Origin: Candidatus Mcinerneyibacteriota bacterium
GTDB taxonomy: Bacteria > AUK180 > JAQVHJ01
Reading direction: 5' to 3'
Length of the DNA: 5,777 bases
Assembly: GCA_030630935.1 (NCBI GenBank)
Contig: DAOVMD010000223.1
Span: 1 to 5,777 of the forward strand
Positions 4,245 through 5,777 of this stretch are shown piece by piece. The notes under the pieces are model-generated. The model was given only the letters and a program-made list of their open reading frames with translations. It made no database searches and was not told the origin of the DNA. The number at the start of each line of letters is the position of its first letter. Positions within the stretch are counted from its first letter, which is position 1. Made by a program: the position numbers and the translations under genes.

Positions 4245-5777
4245 TTGTTTTATATTAGCCCATTTAAATTATCCATGTATTTTCAATGCCCTCTAAAATA
4301 CAGATTTCATTATCTTGATAAATTAGATAAGAGTTATCCAAAACCTGAAAATGATTATCTTATTCTTGGTAATATTGTTCATAGGACATTGAAGGAATTC
4401 TTTTTACAAAAAAGACACCGGTCACCGGAATATTTATTAGAACTGCTGAAGTATATTATTGATAATGAGAATAAAAAGAACTCGCAGGTAAAAGATGATG
4501 TAATTAAGACTGCTGAAGAATTAATTGGTAATTTTATTGAAAAGTTTGACTTGACCATAAATCCCGAGTTTCTTGAAGAGAACATCAATGTTAATATTCA
4601 GGACTTTAAGCTGCTCTGTAAAATTGATAGAATTGACCTGCTAAATAACGGGTACGGAATTATTGATTATAAAACAGGTCGAATTCAATTGACCCGAAAT
4701 GAACTGCAGAAAAACCTTCCAATCAAGTTATATTTCATTGGAGCAAAGCATGGACTTGGTTTAGAAATAGAGAAGTTAACTTTACTCTATCTCCATTCAC
4801 TTGAGGAAATATCAATTGGCCCAACTGCTTCAGAAATAAAAATTTTTGAGGAAGAGCTTATCGAACAGGTGAATATTATTAGGAATACGAAGTTGGAAGA
4901 TTTTATACCGAAAACAAATTCGTTTTGCGGATTTTGTGAATTTAAGTTATTCTGCTCTGAATTTAAAAATAAGAATGTACAATTTAATATTGATTCTAAA
5001 AAATCTGATTTTTTAAATAAGGTCAATATCAGTATCTCTGAATTAATAAAGATGGAGAGCTTAAAGAGATTACAGAAAAAAATCCCCGAAGTTTTTCGGG
5101 AGCTGACAGAATCTGACTGGTCAATTCTTTATTATGATTTTAAGAATAAAACTGAATTAATTATTCGAGATAAAAAGAATGATTCATTAAGGTTGCCGCC
5201 AAAGAATTTAATTATTAAAATTTCCAAACAAGCAATCACATCAGGGAAAATATTTAAATTTGATAACAAAAACTTTAGTGTTCTTAGTTTTCCATATTCA
5301 TCAGAAGATTTTCGATTTAATTCTAACCTTTTAATTCCTTTAAAACTGGACTTTCAGTTAAAAGAAGAGCTACAAATTATTAGCTACACTGCTATAAATC
5401 TGCTGAACCAATTGTTCCGTGAATATAAAAACTATGAGTCTAAGAAAGACGGGTTAACCGGATTATTCATGCAGAGATACTTCAAAGAAGAAGTTGAAAA
5501 GATGGCTCAAGCATCTGAAACTTTCAGTGTAATCCTATGTGATATCGATTTTTTTAAGAGAGTTAATGATAACCACGGTCATCTGTTTGGAGATTATATT
5601 TTACAATCTATCTCAGCAATAATTAAAGAAAACCTTCGCGAGATAGATTTCTGTGCACGGTATGGCGGGGAGGAATTTGGAATTATTCTACCTGGATTAG
5701 ATGAAGTGGATGCATTCTTTATTGCAGAGAGGATTAGAAAAAGAATTAAGCGTAAGAGTTTTAAAGTAAATAATTCA
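4245..5777 (+). CDS. PD-(D/E)XK Fe-S nuclease fused to GAF-like and GGDEF domains (3' end cut off)
   Basis: At least 511 residues are encoded without a stop; the gene runs off the window. Residues 1-240 resemble RecB/AddB/Cas4-type nucleases: an SxxxxYxxCP-type start (S10, Y12, C15), GNIVH with H46, D128 in KIDRID, and D141-Y-K143-T-G. The 13-residue spacing from D128 to D141 matches D1067-D1080 of E. coli RecB. C228-x2-C231-x5-C237 with C15 gives the four-cysteine iron-sulfur pattern of AddB and Cas4. Residues 262-397 look like a divergent GAF sensor domain ending in a long signalling helix. From D402 (DGLTGLFMQR) a GGDEF domain follows: D433, N441, D450, GGEEF 474-478, and an RxxD inhibitory site at 465-468. 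All match the PleD spacing, so it should make cyclic-di-GMP. The Gln usual four residues before Y163 is Pro159. It starts at TTG 4245, 18 nt after rng, with AGGAG. I know no characterised protein of this architecture. Confidence 0.88.
   Translation, partial: MFYISPFKLSMYFQCPLKYRFHYLDKLDKSYPKPENDYLILGNIVHRTLKEFFLQKRHRSPEYLLELLKYIIDNENKKNSQVKDDVIKTAEELIGNFIEKFDLTINPEFLEENINVNIQDFKLLCKIDRIDLLNNGYGIIDYKTGRIQLTRNELQKNLPIKLYFIGAKHGLGLEIEKLTLLYLHSLEEISIGPTASEIKIFEEELIEQVNIIRNTKLEDFIPKTNSFCGFCEFKLFCSEFKNKNVQFNIDSKKSDFLNKVNISISELIKMESLKRLQKKIPEVFRELTESDWSILYYDFKNKTELIIRDKKNDSLRLPPKNLIIKISKQAITSGKIFKFDNKNFSVLSFPYSSEDFRFNSNLLIPLKLDFQLKEELQIISYTAINLLNQLFREYKNYESKKDGLTGLFMQRYFKEEVEKMAQASETFSVILCDIDFFKRVNDNHGHLFGDYILQSISAIIKENLREIDFCARYGGEEFGIILPGLDEVDAFFIAERIRKRIKRKSFKVNNS
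5085..5100 (+). repeat. Short perfect hairpin within the nuclease-cyclase gene
   Basis: CCCGAA (5085-5090) pairs exactly with TTCGGG (5095-5100) around a GTTT loop. It lies at codons 281-286, near the start of the GAF-like region. No T-run follows, so it is not a terminator. It resembles the GC-rich palindromes upstream of the operon only in base composition and may be coincidental. Confidence 0.35.

Noticed and set aside
4275-4277. ATG 4275 as the start of the nuclease-cyclase gene
   Set aside because: It would drop the first ten residues of the conserved N-terminal nuclease motif and lacks a ribosome binding site, whereas TTG 4245 has AGGAG seven bases upstream.
4245-4960. Cas4 of a CRISPR system
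   Set aside because: The domain has the Cas4-like residue pattern, but no CRISPR repeats or cas1/cas2 genes are in the window and the protein continues into GAF-like and GGDEF regions.
2910-5026. Several minus-strand ORFs of 69-92 codons within rng and the nuclease gene
   Set aside because: They lie wholly inside well-supported + strand genes, have low-complexity Ser/Phe/Ile-rich products, and show no start signals.

Overview
The window looks like bacterial chromosomal DNA: AT-rich throughout, densely coding, with every supported gene on the + strand. A WaaE/LgtF-type glycosyltransferase (lipopolysaccharide core type) suggests a Gram-negative cell envelope, and a CheC phosphatase suggests a chemotaxis or CheY-like signalling system. 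RNase G and a MEMO1-family protein are also present. The only clear promoter is of the ordinary sigma70 class (TTGACA, 17 bp, TGnTATAAT), not the Bacteroidota-type signal. Ribosome binding sites are visible for only two of the five genes. I cannot place the organism more precisely than an AT-rich Gram-negative, perhaps of an FCB-related or candidate lineage; this is inference.

Layout: positions 1-401 hold no gene I can support. They contain three palindromic elements, one resembling the GTCATTGCGA...GCAATCTC type of dispersed repeat, and an A/G-rich tract. A near-perfect promoter lies at 402-430. It is followed by five tightly spaced genes: cheC (452-1057), a family 2 glycosyltransferase (1081-1860), a MEMO1/AmmeMemoRadiSam-B protein (1888-2703), RNase G (2709-4226), and a long ORF that starts at a TTG at 4245 and is still open at the window end. 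Gaps are 23, 27, 5 and 18 nt, so they probably form one operon.

The most unusual item is the last gene. It joins, in one uninterrupted frame, a RecB/AddB/Cas4-like PD-(D/E)XK nuclease domain with a four-cysteine iron-sulfur pattern, a divergent GAF-like middle region, and a GGDEF diguanylate cyclase domain. The GGDEF domain has intact catalytic residues and an RxxD inhibitory site. This would be a single protein coupling DNA processing to cyclic-di-GMP synthesis. It is apparently co-transcribed with RNase G and with a phosphatase of the CheC signalling family. How these activities work together is not known to me. The plain reading is a housekeeping-plus-signalling operon whose last member is a nuclease-cyclase sensor.
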